A stretch of DNA of 64,000 nucleotides from Lachnospiraceae bacterium (GTDB lineage: Bacteria > Bacillota > Clostridia > Lachnospirales > Lachnospiraceae). The notes beneath the pieces are model-generated. The model was not told where the DNA came from, ran no database searches, and was given only the letters and a program-made list of their open reading frames with translations. The stretch lies in contig JAAWIS010000008.1 in assembly GCA_022796475.1 (NCBI GenBank), forward strand, positions 1 to 64,000. Direction: 5' to 3'. The translations under genes were made by a program, and so were the position numbers. Positions 8,069 through 16,940 of this stretch are shown piece after piece (positions within the stretch are counted from its first letter, which is position 1; the number at the start of each line of letters is the position of its first letter).

Positions 8069-10081
8069 TTATACAAGCAGTTCTTCTGCCTCACACCCAT
8101 TGGCAAAAGGCCCGGGAAGAGGCATCATATCCCTCTCTTTTCCAAAGTAATCCCGGTTAAAGATAATGGAGGAACCATCGGGGTTTTCAAACCGCTGTTC
8201 CGGCTCAAAGGCTTCACCCATCATTTCCGTGCTGATAAAAGGCGTTTCAAATTTGGGAACAAACTGATACAGATTCGTTGCTAGGCGATACTTACCATCC
8301 TCTTCCTTTATGGAAAGCTCCACTTTATTTGCGGTATCAACCTTGTAATTTTCCTCACCGTCATAAGGCTTTGCCCCATTAAAGAATACATTTCCGCCGG
8401 TATAAACGGGAAGATGATCGTAATATACATCCCGGTTAGCATTGCAAACCGTATTTTCCCTCTTAAACTTGGCAAAATACGTTTCTGCTGACGGATACCC
8501 GTCATAAGGCTTGGTTCCGCATACAAACTGATACTGGCTGACTGCATGAACCCCTTCCGACTCAGCAAAATCAATTAAATCCTGGCGGATTTCCTGCTGC
8601 ACGAAAATGTTGTTGTAGTACCGGGCATCACCGTGAAGGATGGTCATAAAACCGGCAACCTCTGTGCGGTGGGGCACATGGTAAGGCGTATACCTGGGAG
8701 ATGGGAGCTTTCCTCTGCCATTATTCACCCCATCCCCTACCCAGGTAAAGGATCCGGCAATTAAATTATGGACAAAAGCAGTTCCCTGAGTACTGATGCG
8801 GGCTGCACAGTTGGATAATAAAAGGTTATTATCTACCAGAGTAGGACCATGGGACACTTCAATAAAAATATCTTCCCCCAGAGAAATCCTGTCTGCAATC
8901 TTAGTTCCTGCAGGCGGCACATTGTCATGGAACAAGTTCTGGCTTACCCGGGTTCCCTGAGCCTGCCAATCCAGCCAAAGTCCTCTGGTGCAGTGATGGA
9001 AATGATTGCGGCGGATTATAACGTCAATCGCAGCATGCATTTTGATCCCGCCGATTTCTGCCCCTGCCAGGTTCTGCTTATTATTAATATGATGAATATG
9101 GTTATCCTCAATGATGGAGAATACACCGCCCAAATGCCCTACAATCCCTGTCTGGCCACAGTCATGGATATTGCAGCGGCGGACAATATGGGAACCAATC
9201 GTTTCCTTCATCCAGCCTTCCCGCTGTGCCTGGCAGATGGCGTCCCGCTCTGTCTGGGTGCCGTCCTTATATAATTTGGTAGTCCACTTATTTTCATTTT
9301 CCGGCTGTAAATATTTCCCCAGAGAAATTCCGGAGCACTTAGAATGGGAAATCTCACAGTCCTCAATAATCCATCCCTTTGACCAGTGAGGCCCTACCAT
9401 ACCTTCCTGGTAAGCTGTAGGCGGAGCCCATGTGGTAGCTGCCTGCTTTACTGTGAAACCGGATAAGGTAATGTAGCCGATGCCTGTCCGGTCTGGGTAA
9501 AAGCAGTTGCGGCGTACATTGATTTCTACATTTTCCTCATTGGGGCACAAGCCCTGGAAATTGGCGTAAATCACAGTAAATTCGCCGTCCTGCTCAGCAA
9601 ACCACTGATAAATAGTAAAATCCGGATCCCATGAGCTTTGATACACCTTAGGATTCTTCACCTCTTCAAGAGATGTGGCCTCATACAAGGATTTACCGTT
9701 TAAGTACACTTCCCCTGTATGGGCTGGCGTTACTGCTGTGTACCAGTCGCCTTTAATAATGGTAGCGTAGGGATTATAGCTGCCGAAAATCCCATTGGGA
9801 ATCCGGGCCATCCATACATTGCCCTCATACTGAGTCCAGTTTTTTACCGGTTCCGCGCCAGTGATTACTGCCCCCAGCGGAACCTCACTGCGGTAAGTGA
9901 TCCGGTGATCTTCATCCGTTCCGCCATAAGACGGATTCACATACTCACGGTAAACGCCGGGAGCTACGATAACTTCATCCCCCGGACGTGCAAGCTCTGC
10001 TGCCTGGCTGATGGTCTGGAATGGCTGCTCTTTTGTGCCTTGTCCCCTTCTGGAAGCATGGGCTGATACGTAATAAATCAT
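8069..10081 (-). CDS. Right-handed parallel beta-helix protein, possible glycan-active enzyme
   Basis: The 670-aa product opens with YYVSAHASRRGQGTKEQPFQ and then TISQAAELARPGDEVIVAPG, the usual start of DUF1565-type beta-helix proteins. Repeated beta-helix turns follow (for example IVRRCNIHDCGQTGIVG, IIEDNHIHHIN, VIIRRNHFHHC). The fold is that of pectate lyases and several glycoside hydrolase families, so a carbohydrate substrate is likely but not shown. There is no signal peptide: the start at 10081 is fixed by GGAGGG ten bases upstream, and the longer hydrophobic frame up to 10210 has no ribosome site. The protein should therefore act in the cytoplasm. The divergent AraC regulator probably controls it. 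Confidence 0.75.
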   Translation of the reverse strand: MIYYVSAHASRRGQGTKEQPFQTISQAAELARPGDEVIVAPGVYREYVNPSYGGTDEDHRITYRSEVPLGAVITGAEPVKNWTQYEGNVWMARIPNGIFGSYNPYATIIKGDWYTAVTPAHTGEVYLNGKSLYEATSLEEVKNPKVYQSSWDPDFTIYQWFAEQDGEFTVIYANFQGLCPNEENVEINVRRNCFYPDRTGIGYITLSGFTVKQAATTWAPPTAYQEGMVGPHWSKGWIIEDCEISHSKCSGISLGKYLQPENENKWTTKLYKDGTQTERDAICQAQREGWMKETIGSHIVRRCNIHDCGQTGIVGHLGGVFSIIEDNHIHHINNKQNLAGAEIGGIKMHAAIDVIIRRNHFHHCTRGLWLDWQAQGTRVSQNLFHDNVPPAGTKIADRISLGEDIFIEVSHGPTLVDNNLLLSNCAARISTQGTAFVHNLIAGSFTWVGDGVNNGRGKLPSPRYTPYHVPHRTEVAGFMTILHGDARYYNNIFVQQEIRQDLIDFAESEGVHAVSQYQFVCGTKPYDGYPSAETYFAKFKRENTVCNANRDVYYDHLPVYTGGNVFFNGAKPYDGEENYKVDTANKVELSIKEEDGKYRLATNLYQFVPKFETPFISTEMMGEAFEPEQRFENPDGSSIIFNRDYFGKERDMMPLPGPFANGCEAEELLV

Positions 10082-10221
10082 AAATAAACCCTCCTGATAC
10101 TTGACTGTCTGAATAAAAGTTAATATAATTATACTGCAATAAAAAAAGATTTTAAATAATAATACTGACCAAAAATATAAATATCCTGTCATAAATCGCG
10201 GCAGATGCAAAGGTAAGAAAA

Positions 10222-11148
10222 ATGAAACAGTCCGGATATTTTGAAATGCCAGAGAAAAGATGCTATATTGACAAAAACCAAAAAGAAACCATCATTTATC
10301 AGAACCAGATGCTTCACTATGGGTTGTATACACCAGATCCCAGGAAAGCTCCATGGACCAGCATCCCCTGGCATTGGCATGATGAATTTGAATTTGGCCA
10401 TGTGGTAGGCGGAAGCATCTTATACAAAACAAATCATCACGAATTTATTCTTCAAAAAGGAGATGGGATTTTTATCAATTCCGGAACACTCCATTATCTT
10501 CAGCCCCTGGAATCTGTGGAAACGGTTGCATTGTATACACAGTTCTTTGATCATTCCTTTTTAGCAGGCTACCCCGGAAGTATCTATGATGTAAAATATA
10601 TTACGCCTGTGGAGGAAACCAAATCGTTAGATGCTGTCCCTCTGTACCAGTCAAGCAAAAAGGATGCTGAATTTCTCCATAAGCTGCAGCAGTGTGAAAC
10701 AATCAGCCTGAAAAAGGAACCTTTTTTTGAGCTTCGCATCCGAAGTATATTTTCCGAATTATGGGAAACTGTCTACTCCTGGACCAAGGATCAAAAACAC
10801 CGGAAACAAGCCTATGATTCTGTGGAGGATGAGCGGATTAAGCAGATGCTTTCTGTCATTCAGGAGCGTTACAGCGAAAAGCTTACTGTTGCTGACCTGG
10901 CAGCCACTGCCCATATCAGCGAGCGGGAATGCTACCGGATCTTCCGAAATATTCTGGGGAGCACTCCGGGAAGCTTTATTGAGCTGGTTCGTCTGCAAAA
11001 AGCCAAGGAACTTCTCCGGTATACCAATAAAAGTATTTTGGAAATTGCTTTGGAAACCGGCTTTGGCACCAGCAGCTACTTCTGCAAGCTTTTTAAAGCC
11101 AGCCACCACATCACGCCGAATCAGTACAGAAAGGGGAATATCATGTAA
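10222..11148 (+). CDS. AraC-family transcriptional regulator
   Basis: The 308-aa product has an N-terminal cupin sensor domain (PWHWHDEFEFGHV near residue 50) and a C-terminal AraC-type double helix-turn-helix. The latter runs over about residues 205-305 and includes LTVADLAATAHISERECYRI and ILEIALETGFGTSSYFCKLF. Such proteins bind a sugar or related effector and activate adjacent genes. It is divergent from the beta-helix gene with 140 bases between the starts, a typical regulator-target arrangement. The ribosome site is AAAGGT, eight to twelve bases before the ATG. No transporter lies beside the pair, so the inducer may be taken up elsewhere. Confidence 0.88.
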   Translation: MKQSGYFEMPEKRCYIDKNQKETIIYQNQMLHYGLYTPDPRKAPWTSIPWHWHDEFEFGHVVGGSILYKTNHHEFILQKGDGIFINSGTLHYLQPLESVETVALYTQFFDHSFLAGYPGSIYDVKYITPVEETKSLDAVPLYQSSKKDAEFLHKLQQCETISLKKEPFFELRIRSIFSELWETVYSWTKDQKHRKQAYDSVEDERIKQMLSVIQERYSEKLTVADLAATAHISERECYRIFRNILGSTPGSFIELVRLQKAKELLRYTNKSILEIALETGFGTSSYFCKLFKASHHITPNQYRKGNIM

Positions 11149-11262
11149 GCAGGAATTTTTGTAAAATTTTCCTTCTTCCTTTCTGCTGCTTTTCCAGCAA
11201 ACACCTTGCAAACGCCGGATTTTTTCTTCATTTTCATCTTCATTTGAAAAGTAAATTTATCA

Positions 11263-11291
11263 TTTACAAATCTCTGATCTTGTGCTATACT
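11263..11291 (+). promoter_or_regulatory. Promoter of tRNA-Ala
   Basis: TTTACA (11263-11268), a 17-base spacer and TATACT (11286-11291) lie just before the tRNA at 11302. Confidence 0.75.
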
Positions 11292-11301
11292 ACCTTTGTT
11301 C

Positions 11302-11374
11302 GGGGCATTAGCGCAGTTGGGAGCGCGCCACACTGGCAGTGTGGAGGCCACGGGTTCAAGTCCCGTATGCTCCA
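11302..11374 (+). tRNA. tRNA-Ala (anticodon GGC)
   Basis: The acceptor arms GGGGCAT and ATGCTCC plus A pair with the G3-U70 wobble that marks alanine tRNAs. The anticodon arm CCACA-CTGGCAG-TGTGG gives anticodon GGC. The T-arm is CACGGGTTCAAGTCCCGT-like. CCA is not encoded. A promoter lies upstream and a terminator right after it. Confidence 0.95.
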
Positions 11375-11378
11375 GTAG

Positions 11379-11406
11379 AAAAACCTTGATTCTGTCAAGG
11401 TTTTTT
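11379..11406 (+). terminator. Terminator of tRNA-Ala
   Basis: AAAACCTTGA pairs with TCAAGGTTTT around a TTCTG loop, ending in a T-run. Confidence 0.8.
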
Positions 11407-11560
11407 ATTCTACAGATTTTTAAGCTGCTGAAAGGGTTGCAAAAATAATTTGTACCCAAAATCATCATTATTCACAGGTGCTCTGTAAACCGGGACTAAA
11501 ATCATTTCCTGCGCTTAAAAATCCCCAAATTATCTTGAAATAGCAAATCATTTATGGTAT

Positions 11561-11624
11561 CCTATAGTTATACAGCAGGAAAGATTTGTCAAAAAACGGA
11601 ATTTTGACATCTGATAACTATAGG
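11561..11624 (+). repeat. Nested inverted repeat upstream of the O-antigen-ligase-like gene
   Basis: CCTATAGTTAT (11561-11571) is matched by ATAACTATAGG (11614-11624), and inside it TGTCAAAA (11587-11594) by TTTTGACA (11602-11609). There is no T-run, so it is not a plain terminator. It may be a regulatory leader or an operator pair for the gene at 11730. The rest of 11407-11715 shows only AT-rich DNA. A CCTCC run near 11687 could pair with the GGGAGGAGG ribosome site of the next gene. Confidence 0.4.
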
Positions 11625-11729
11625 AACTGCCGGTTCATAACCAGCTTTTCCATTATCCCTGCCTTAATTGGCGGAATTTTTATTTCCTCCTAAATTTGCT
11701 GCCAGCTTCATTGGGAGGAGGCCTTAGTT

Positions 11730-13109
11730 ATGTTGAACCGCATAGAACATATATTTGAAACTATAACCGATCACTATATCATTGTTTGCCTATTCCTCAG
11801 CCTGTTTATTTTAACCTTTGTAGGGGTAGGTAATGTATTCATAGCTGCCCTGTTAGGCCTGATTCTGTGCACAGCAGGGTTTCTTTGTCGTCCGGCAAAG
11901 GCAGATTTATGGATTTTCATTCCTCTTCTTCTTTATAATGCAGCAAGCGCCCTTTCTTCCTGGCAGACATACGGAACCATTGCCAGCGGCTACGCTTCCA
12001 CCCAGATAATATTTCCTGTTCTCTATCTTTTAATGGCTGCTTTGGAAAAAGAGGAATTGAGGCTGTTAAAGCAGCTATCCACAATCTTGGCAGGGATGAT
12101 TGCACTTTTAGGAATCCTTCAGTTTGTTTTTGGCGCTCTCCAGGGCAGCAGCGGACGGCTTGGCAGCTTTTTAATTAACCCCAATGCCATGGGAATTTTC
12201 CTTGTAATTGGCTGGTTTTCCTTACTAAACTGCTGCTCTTTGGAACATGGGGCAAAGGGCTTTTTGAAAAAAGGCCTTCCTTATTTTGAACCAATTTTCT
12301 TTCTTGCAGCCGCCCTTACCTTATCCATGGGAAGCTTTGTGGCAATGGCTGCCGGAATTTTAGTACTTTTGCTTGAAAAAAAGAAACACGCTTCCTTTCG
12401 TGAAACCTTCCTGTACGGGTGCAGTCTGCTTGCAAAAGCAAGCCTTGGAGTCGGAACCGGTCTTCTTCTCTACCTGGCCGCCGACCGTACTGACGCGCCG
12501 TGGCTCTGCCTCCCTCTATTTCTTTACGGGCTGGCAGTGGTGCTGTGCTGGAAAAAATTTGAAGCGTTTTTGAGCGAATACTCCATAATGGCTGTTATCA
12601 TCTCTATTCTGGGTTTTGCTGTAGCAGTAACCGCCGCTGCCGCCAGACCAAATGCCATTGCAACCTTTACCGAGCGGATAGAGATGATGGGCAATGGGAT
12701 CCGGTATCTGACAGTAAATCCCCTGCTGGGTGTTGGTCCCTATCAGTGGAGGGTTTTAAATCTTTATGACAGTGATAAGTACTTTAATACCAATCATATT
12801 CATAATGTTTTGATTCATGTAGGTGTGGAGCTTGGCCTCATTGCGGCTGTCATGCTGGCTGTTATCGCCTTTCGTTTTTACCGGAAACGAAAAAGTCCTG
12901 CCTCAAATGCTGAATTTGCCGCATTTCTCACCCATAATTTAATAGACACCAGCTTTTTTTATATGGGGATTACAGCTCTTCTTTTGCTGACCACCGGAGA
13001 GCCAAAGCAGAACGGCAGGCAAATTCCCGCCGCTTTGGCCAGAGCAATATACGGATGCTTTTGGGCAATCTTCGCTTATAACTTGTACTGCTGCTTAACA
13101 AACGTTTAG
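11730..13109 (+). CDS. O-antigen ligase/polymerase-like membrane protein
   Basis: The 459-aa product is almost wholly hydrophobic with about eleven to twelve membrane segments. It carries the pattern of the Wzy_C/WaaL family: a late loop with GNGIRYLTVNPLLGVGPYQW, then NHIHNVLIHVGVELGLI at the start of the next helix. Members join or extend glycan chains on lipid carriers at the outer face of the membrane. In a Gram-positive this would mean a capsule, exopolysaccharide or wall glycan. The ribosome site GGGAGGAGG precedes the ATG. It is followed at once by the amidase gene (11-base gap), so the two probably form a small envelope operon. The glycan is unknown. Confidence 0.75.
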   Translation: MLNRIEHIFETITDHYIIVCLFLSLFILTFVGVGNVFIAALLGLILCTAGFLCRPAKADLWIFIPLLLYNAASALSSWQTYGTIASGYASTQIIFPVLYLLMAALEKEELRLLKQLSTILAGMIALLGILQFVFGALQGSSGRLGSFLINPNAMGIFLVIGWFSLLNCCSLEHGAKGFLKKGLPYFEPIFFLAAALTLSMGSFVAMAAGILVLLLEKKKHASFRETFLYGCSLLAKASLGVGTGLLLYLAADRTDAPWLCLPLFLYGLAVVLCWKKFEAFLSEYSIMAVIISILGFAVAVTAAAARPNAIATFTERIEMMGNGIRYLTVNPLLGVGPYQWRVLNLYDSDKYFNTNHIHNVLIHVGVELGLIAAVMLAVIAFRFYRKRKSPASNAEFAAFLTHNLIDTSFFYMGITALLLLTTGEPKQNGRQIPAALARAIYGCFWAIFAYNLYCCLTNV

Positions 13110-13120
13110 GAGGATCGGCT

Positions 13121-13795
13121 ATGCAGTTTAAAAAGAATGGATTTTTCAGCATATGGCTCCTCCTTTTTGGTTTTTGCGCCGCATCCGGAATCGTTTTGTT
13201 TTTTTGTTACCAGGCCCGAATCAAGCTTCCGGATTATATCGGAAGGGAACTGACCAGCCAGGAAAGAGAAAGCATCATCAGCCGAAACAGCCCCTACATC
13301 CAATATATTAATTTAACGGCTAATGCAGATTTTCCCCGGAACAGCAAAATTACAAAAATCACCGTCCATCATATGGCAGGGGATTTGAGCCTGGAAGCCC
13401 TGGGGGAATCCTTCTCCCGCGCAGACAGAAAAGCATCGGCCAATTATGCCATTGACAGCAGCGGCCAGGTAGCCCTGTACGTGGAGGAATGCAACCGGGC
13501 ATGGACTTCCAGCAGCAGGGACAATGATCATCAGGCCGTGACTGTGGAAGTTGCCAATGATGAAATGGGCGGGGAATGGCATGTAAGCGATGCATCATAT
13601 GAGATGCTGGTAGAGCTGTGTGTGGATATCTGCAGGCGAAATCATATCCGGGAATTAATTTATACCGGGGATGAAACCGGAAACCTGACCATCCACAAAA
13701 TGTTTTCCAATCAGACCGAGTGCCCCGGACCCTATTTAGAAAGCCGGATGGCGGAACTGGCGGATACGGTCACACAGCGTTTGAACGCTCCATAA
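13121..13795 (+). CDS. N-acetylmuramoyl-L-alanine amidase (Amidase_2), membrane-anchored
   Basis: The 224-aa product starts with an uncleaved membrane anchor at about residues 10-31 (FFSIWLLLFGFCAASGIVLF). The catalytic domain follows outside the membrane. The zinc-binding set of the amidase-2/PGRP fold is visible: His in TVHHMAG, His in LTIHKMF and Cys in TECPGPYL. The core ASANYAIDSSGQVALYVEE and HQAVTVEVAN is also conserved. It should cut the bond between MurNAc and L-Ala in peptidoglycan. The ribosome site AGGAGG is followed by the ATG at 13121. It lies directly downstream of the O-antigen-ligase-like gene. Confidence 0.88.
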   Translation: MQFKKNGFFSIWLLLFGFCAASGIVLFFCYQARIKLPDYIGRELTSQERESIISRNSPYIQYINLTANADFPRNSKITKITVHHMAGDLSLEALGESFSRADRKASANYAIDSSGQVALYVEECNRAWTSSSRDNDHQAVTVEVANDEMGGEWHVSDASYEMLVELCVDICRRNHIRELIYTGDETGNLTIHKMFSNQTECPGPYLESRMAELADTVTQRLNAP

Positions 13796-13908
13796 GAAAA
13801 TCAATGCGGAAGGATACCCTCAGTGATCAAGGGGATACGCATTTTATATAGATGAGCAGTAAATCAGGTTCTGTCTGGAACCTGCCATATGAAAGGAGGT
13901 TTTATGAA

Positions 13909-16773
13909 ATGGCATTGAAAAAGAAAGGGAGGGTATTATTTTCTACTTGTATTGTAGCATTGATGATTCTTTTGGCTGGAGTCGTGGTATTTGCCAGTGA
14001 TTCCGATTCCATTCCAGATCTCGTTAAGGGTCAGTTTAGCAGGAACTCCTATGGCATAATTGTCGAAAAGCAGGTAGAGGTAATCACAGGCGCCAGCCCG
14101 GAAGAGGCTCAAGAAATAAAGGACAAAGGCTTTGTGATTGATGCTTCCGGGGAAAAAAATGCCCAAGACAAATCATATTCACAAAAGTTAATTCCAGATA
14201 CCGATGATTATTTATTCTTCGATCCAGTTGCGAATAAGTATCTCACCTTAGATCCAGACCTCCCTCGACAAAATGTTTTTTTTGATTTTGATAGTGGTGA
14301 GAAAATTGAGATAACTGAATCAAAGTTCGAACGGGATGGTTTTAAGCTGACCGCCAGCTATCAAATTGAACATTTTAGCAAGTTTGAAAATATGGACGAC
14401 GGGACAACGGAAGGTAGCAGAACCACCTTCAAAATTGGCGAAGGTGACACTAAAATCATTCTTGAAACACCATCCCCATCCCCTGTGCGCACTTATCAGC
14501 TAATACGTAATTCTGATGATAAGGTAATCGAGGAGCAGCAAACACAGGCTGGAACTGAATCTTGTGTGTTTACCTTCAAAGAAGGTTTTTTAGACAAAGG
14601 CACCTATTACATAAAGATAGATAGAACTGACACTTTAAGTACTTACCTCACCATTCACCAAACTTGCCCGCTAGTTTCTTTTGACCCTGATGATCCGGAT
14701 CCAGAGAAACGCAAGATAATAACTGAAAATTATAACAGCAGCTCGATTACATTCGTTAAGATTATCAATAATTATGCTGCGGATCCTGTCAGCGGCCTGA
14801 AAGTTGAAAAGAAGTGGGATCATAAGGATAATCCGGAAAGCAGCCGGCCCGGGAGTGTTACAGTCCAGCTAAAACAAAACGGCAAGGATTTTCACCCGGA
14901 TCCATCGGATCCCAATTCCGGCCAGGCAACGCTGAATCAGCAGAATAATTGGTCTTACATTTGGGAAAACCTTCCCGTCGGAACTTATGATGAAAAGAAC
15001 ACATTACAGAAATATACCTATACCATAGAGGAAATTACCATTCCCAATTATATTGTTTCCAGTTCTGATCCAAATGGCGTTGAGTTAACCGAGTCAGCTA
15101 ATGATGACAAGAATTTTCCTGTCATTACCTTAACGAATACGTATACAAAAGAAACACCCAAAAAGGGCAGCTTGAAGATCACGAAAAAGCTGAACGATGC
15201 CGCACCTGATGAAGCGAAAAAGAAGGAATTCAGCTTTCTAGTCACGGGGCCAAGCTATCCGGAAAGCAGCCCGAAAAAAATTACAATTACAGGCTCTGGC
15301 AGCCAGCTCCTTTCCGATTTAGAGCCTGGATCCTATCAGGTGAAGGAAGATACCGATTCTGCCCAAGTGGAAAACTATCTGCTGACGGTAACGGAAGGCG
15401 GAACTGTAGAGGTAACTGTATCACCTGGCAGCACTGCCGAAGCCAACATTACCAATACCTACACAAAGGAGCAGCCTGTAACAGGCAGCCTGCAGGTTAA
15501 GAAAGCCTGGAAAGATGCCCCGGCAGGTACGAACTATCCGGAAGTCAAAATCCAGCTTTACCAAAGCGGTGACAAATACCATGATCCTGTAACTTTAAAC
15601 AACAGGAATAGCTGGTCCCATATCTGGAATAACCTGCCTATCAAGGACGAAAGCGGCAATTATTATACCTACAAAGTAGTGGAAGAAAAGGTTCCTGACG
15701 GGTACTCCGTTTCTTATGAGCATAATGGGATCACCCTTTCAGCTCAGGAAAACGCCCCTTCCGCTTCCCCGTCCAATGCATCCATGCGCACGTCCGATAC
15801 AACCCCTGGCGCCAGCCAGCCGGAAGATACAGGCGACACCCTGACTGCAACTCCGTCCAATGCATCTTTTCAGTGGCGGAAGCCAGCCCGCTCTAAGGCT
15901 GTCAGCTACTCTGCTTTTTCCGTCAGCAAACCTGCAGCTTCATCGGTTCCTACCATAACCGTTACGAATACGTATGAGGGAACCGATGATAAGCCGATTA
16001 CCGGAGAACTTTCCATTAAAAAGACAGTAACCGGAAACCGCGGAGAGCAGAACCGGCAGTTTACCTTTACCATCACTTTGCGGGACGAAAAAGGAGAGCA
16101 GCTTCCTGGAAGCTATCCTTATGACGGCGCTAAGAAAGGAACCATTTCCAGCGGCGAAAGCATCACTTTAAAGCATGGCGAATCCGTTACCATCTCTGCA
16201 CTGCCGGAGGGAACCCAGTATCAGGTGGTAGAGAAAGAGGCGGATCAGGGCGGTTATACTACTTCTTCCAGCGGAACAACTGGGACGATTGCCCTGGAAA
16301 AAACAGCAGAAGCAGCATTTACCAACCATAAACCAGGCGGCGGAAATCCTGGTGGAAATCCTCCTGGGGGAGGCGGCGGAGGAGGCGGTAAAACTCCAAA
16401 GCCAGATCCAGACCCAACTACCCCCCCGTCTGAGGTTACACCGCCTCCAACGGAAGAAACTCCTACCTTTCCGGAAACACTGCCAAACAGGCCTACAGAA
16501 CTTCCGGATCCCAATTCACCGGATTCACCAGAACGATTCACTATCTGGGACGGCGACGTTCCAAAAACTTATGTAAAGGTGTGGAACCCGGAAACGGAAG
16601 AATTTATGTGGATCCCTGAGGAAGAAGTTCCCTTGTCTGGAATGCTTCCGAAAACAGGAGATACCAGCCACGGCGTTTTGTGGATATTCATAGCCATCCT
16701 TTCCTTATGCGGAATCGGAGCCCTGCTCTTTGTAAAAGCACGGCGCAGACATGATACATCTTCTTCATCATAA
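13909..16773 (+). CDS. LPXTG cell-wall-anchored protein with Cna-B-type domains
   Basis: The 954-aa product starts with a signal peptide (residues 1 to about 32) and ends with a sortase signal: LPKTGD, a hydrophobic stretch and RRRH. Between are a unique N-terminal region to about residue 290 and at least three Cna-B-like modules. Two have the pattern LKVEKKWD or LQVKKAWKD with NNWSYIWENLP or NSWSHIWNNLP and a TNTY end. A SpaA-like module (LKITKKLND) and a DUF-type module (ELSIKKTVTGN) are also present. A Gly-rich and then Pro-rich stalk precedes the anchor. Such proteins act as adhesins or pilus subunits. A Ser/Pro-rich insert splits the third module. The start at 13909 is set by AAAGGAGG; a longer frame from 13852 spans that site. 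No sortase gene is in the window. Confidence 0.9.
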   Translation: MALKKKGRVLFSTCIVALMILLAGVVVFASDSDSIPDLVKGQFSRNSYGIIVEKQVEVITGASPEEAQEIKDKGFVIDASGEKNAQDKSYSQKLIPDTDDYLFFDPVANKYLTLDPDLPRQNVFFDFDSGEKIEITESKFERDGFKLTASYQIEHFSKFENMDDGTTEGSRTTFKIGEGDTKIILETPSPSPVRTYQLIRNSDDKVIEEQQTQAGTESCVFTFKEGFLDKGTYYIKIDRTDTLSTYLTIHQTCPLVSFDPDDPDPEKRKIITENYNSSSITFVKIINNYAADPVSGLKVEKKWDHKDNPESSRPGSVTVQLKQNGKDFHPDPSDPNSGQATLNQQNNWSYIWENLPVGTYDEKNTLQKYTYTIEEITIPNYIVSSSDPNGVELTESANDDKNFPVITLTNTYTKETPKKGSLKITKKLNDAAPDEAKKKEFSFLVTGPSYPESSPKKITITGSGSQLLSDLEPGSYQVKEDTDSAQVENYLLTVTEGGTVEVTVSPGSTAEANITNTYTKEQPVTGSLQVKKAWKDAPAGTNYPEVKIQLYQSGDKYHDPVTLNNRNSWSHIWNNLPIKDESGNYYTYKVVEEKVPDGYSVSYEHNGITLSAQENAPSASPSNASMRTSDTTPGASQPEDTGDTLTATPSNASFQWRKPARSKAVSYSAFSVSKPAASSVPTITVTNTYEGTDDKPITGELSIKKTVTGNRGEQNRQFTFTITLRDEKGEQLPGSYPYDGAKKGTISSGESITLKHGESVTISALPEGTQYQVVEKEADQGGYTTSSSGTTGTIALEKTAEAAFTNHKPGGGNPGGNPPGGGGGGGGKTPKPDPDPTTPPSEVTPPPTEETPTFPETLPNRPTELPDPNSPDSPERFTIWDGDVPKTYVKVWNPETEEFMWIPEEEVPLSGMLPKTGDTSHGVLWIFIAILSLCGIGALLFVKARRRHDTSSSS

Positions 16774-16781
16774 GAAGAAAC

Positions 16782-16816
16782 AAAAACCAGCGGTTCAAAA
16801 TGATCCGCTGGTTTTA
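16782..16816. terminator. Bidirectional terminator between adhesin and rnfB
   Basis: AAAACCAGCGG (16783-16793) pairs with CCGCTGGTTTT (16805-16815). A-rich and T-rich flanks on both sides serve the convergent adhesin and rnf transcripts. Confidence 0.85.
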
Positions 16817-16940
16817 TTTCTGTTATATTTCTGTTATTCGTGATACCAGTTGCTGCCCATGCCGTAATTTACCGCCGCATACAGCTAATAGGTATATTCT
16901 GTTTCTGCTATTTGCTGCTGTCTGTGCTTTTTGCTTTCCT

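Noticed and set aside
13796..13860. Terminator after the amidase gene
   Set aside because: AATGCG...CGCATT can pair, but the inner stem is poor and the T-run is short; not strong enough to list.
16254..16541. Gly/Ser/Val-rich minus-strand frame opposite the adhesin stalk
   Set aside because: It arises from the repetitive Gly/Pro codons of the adhesin on the other strand.
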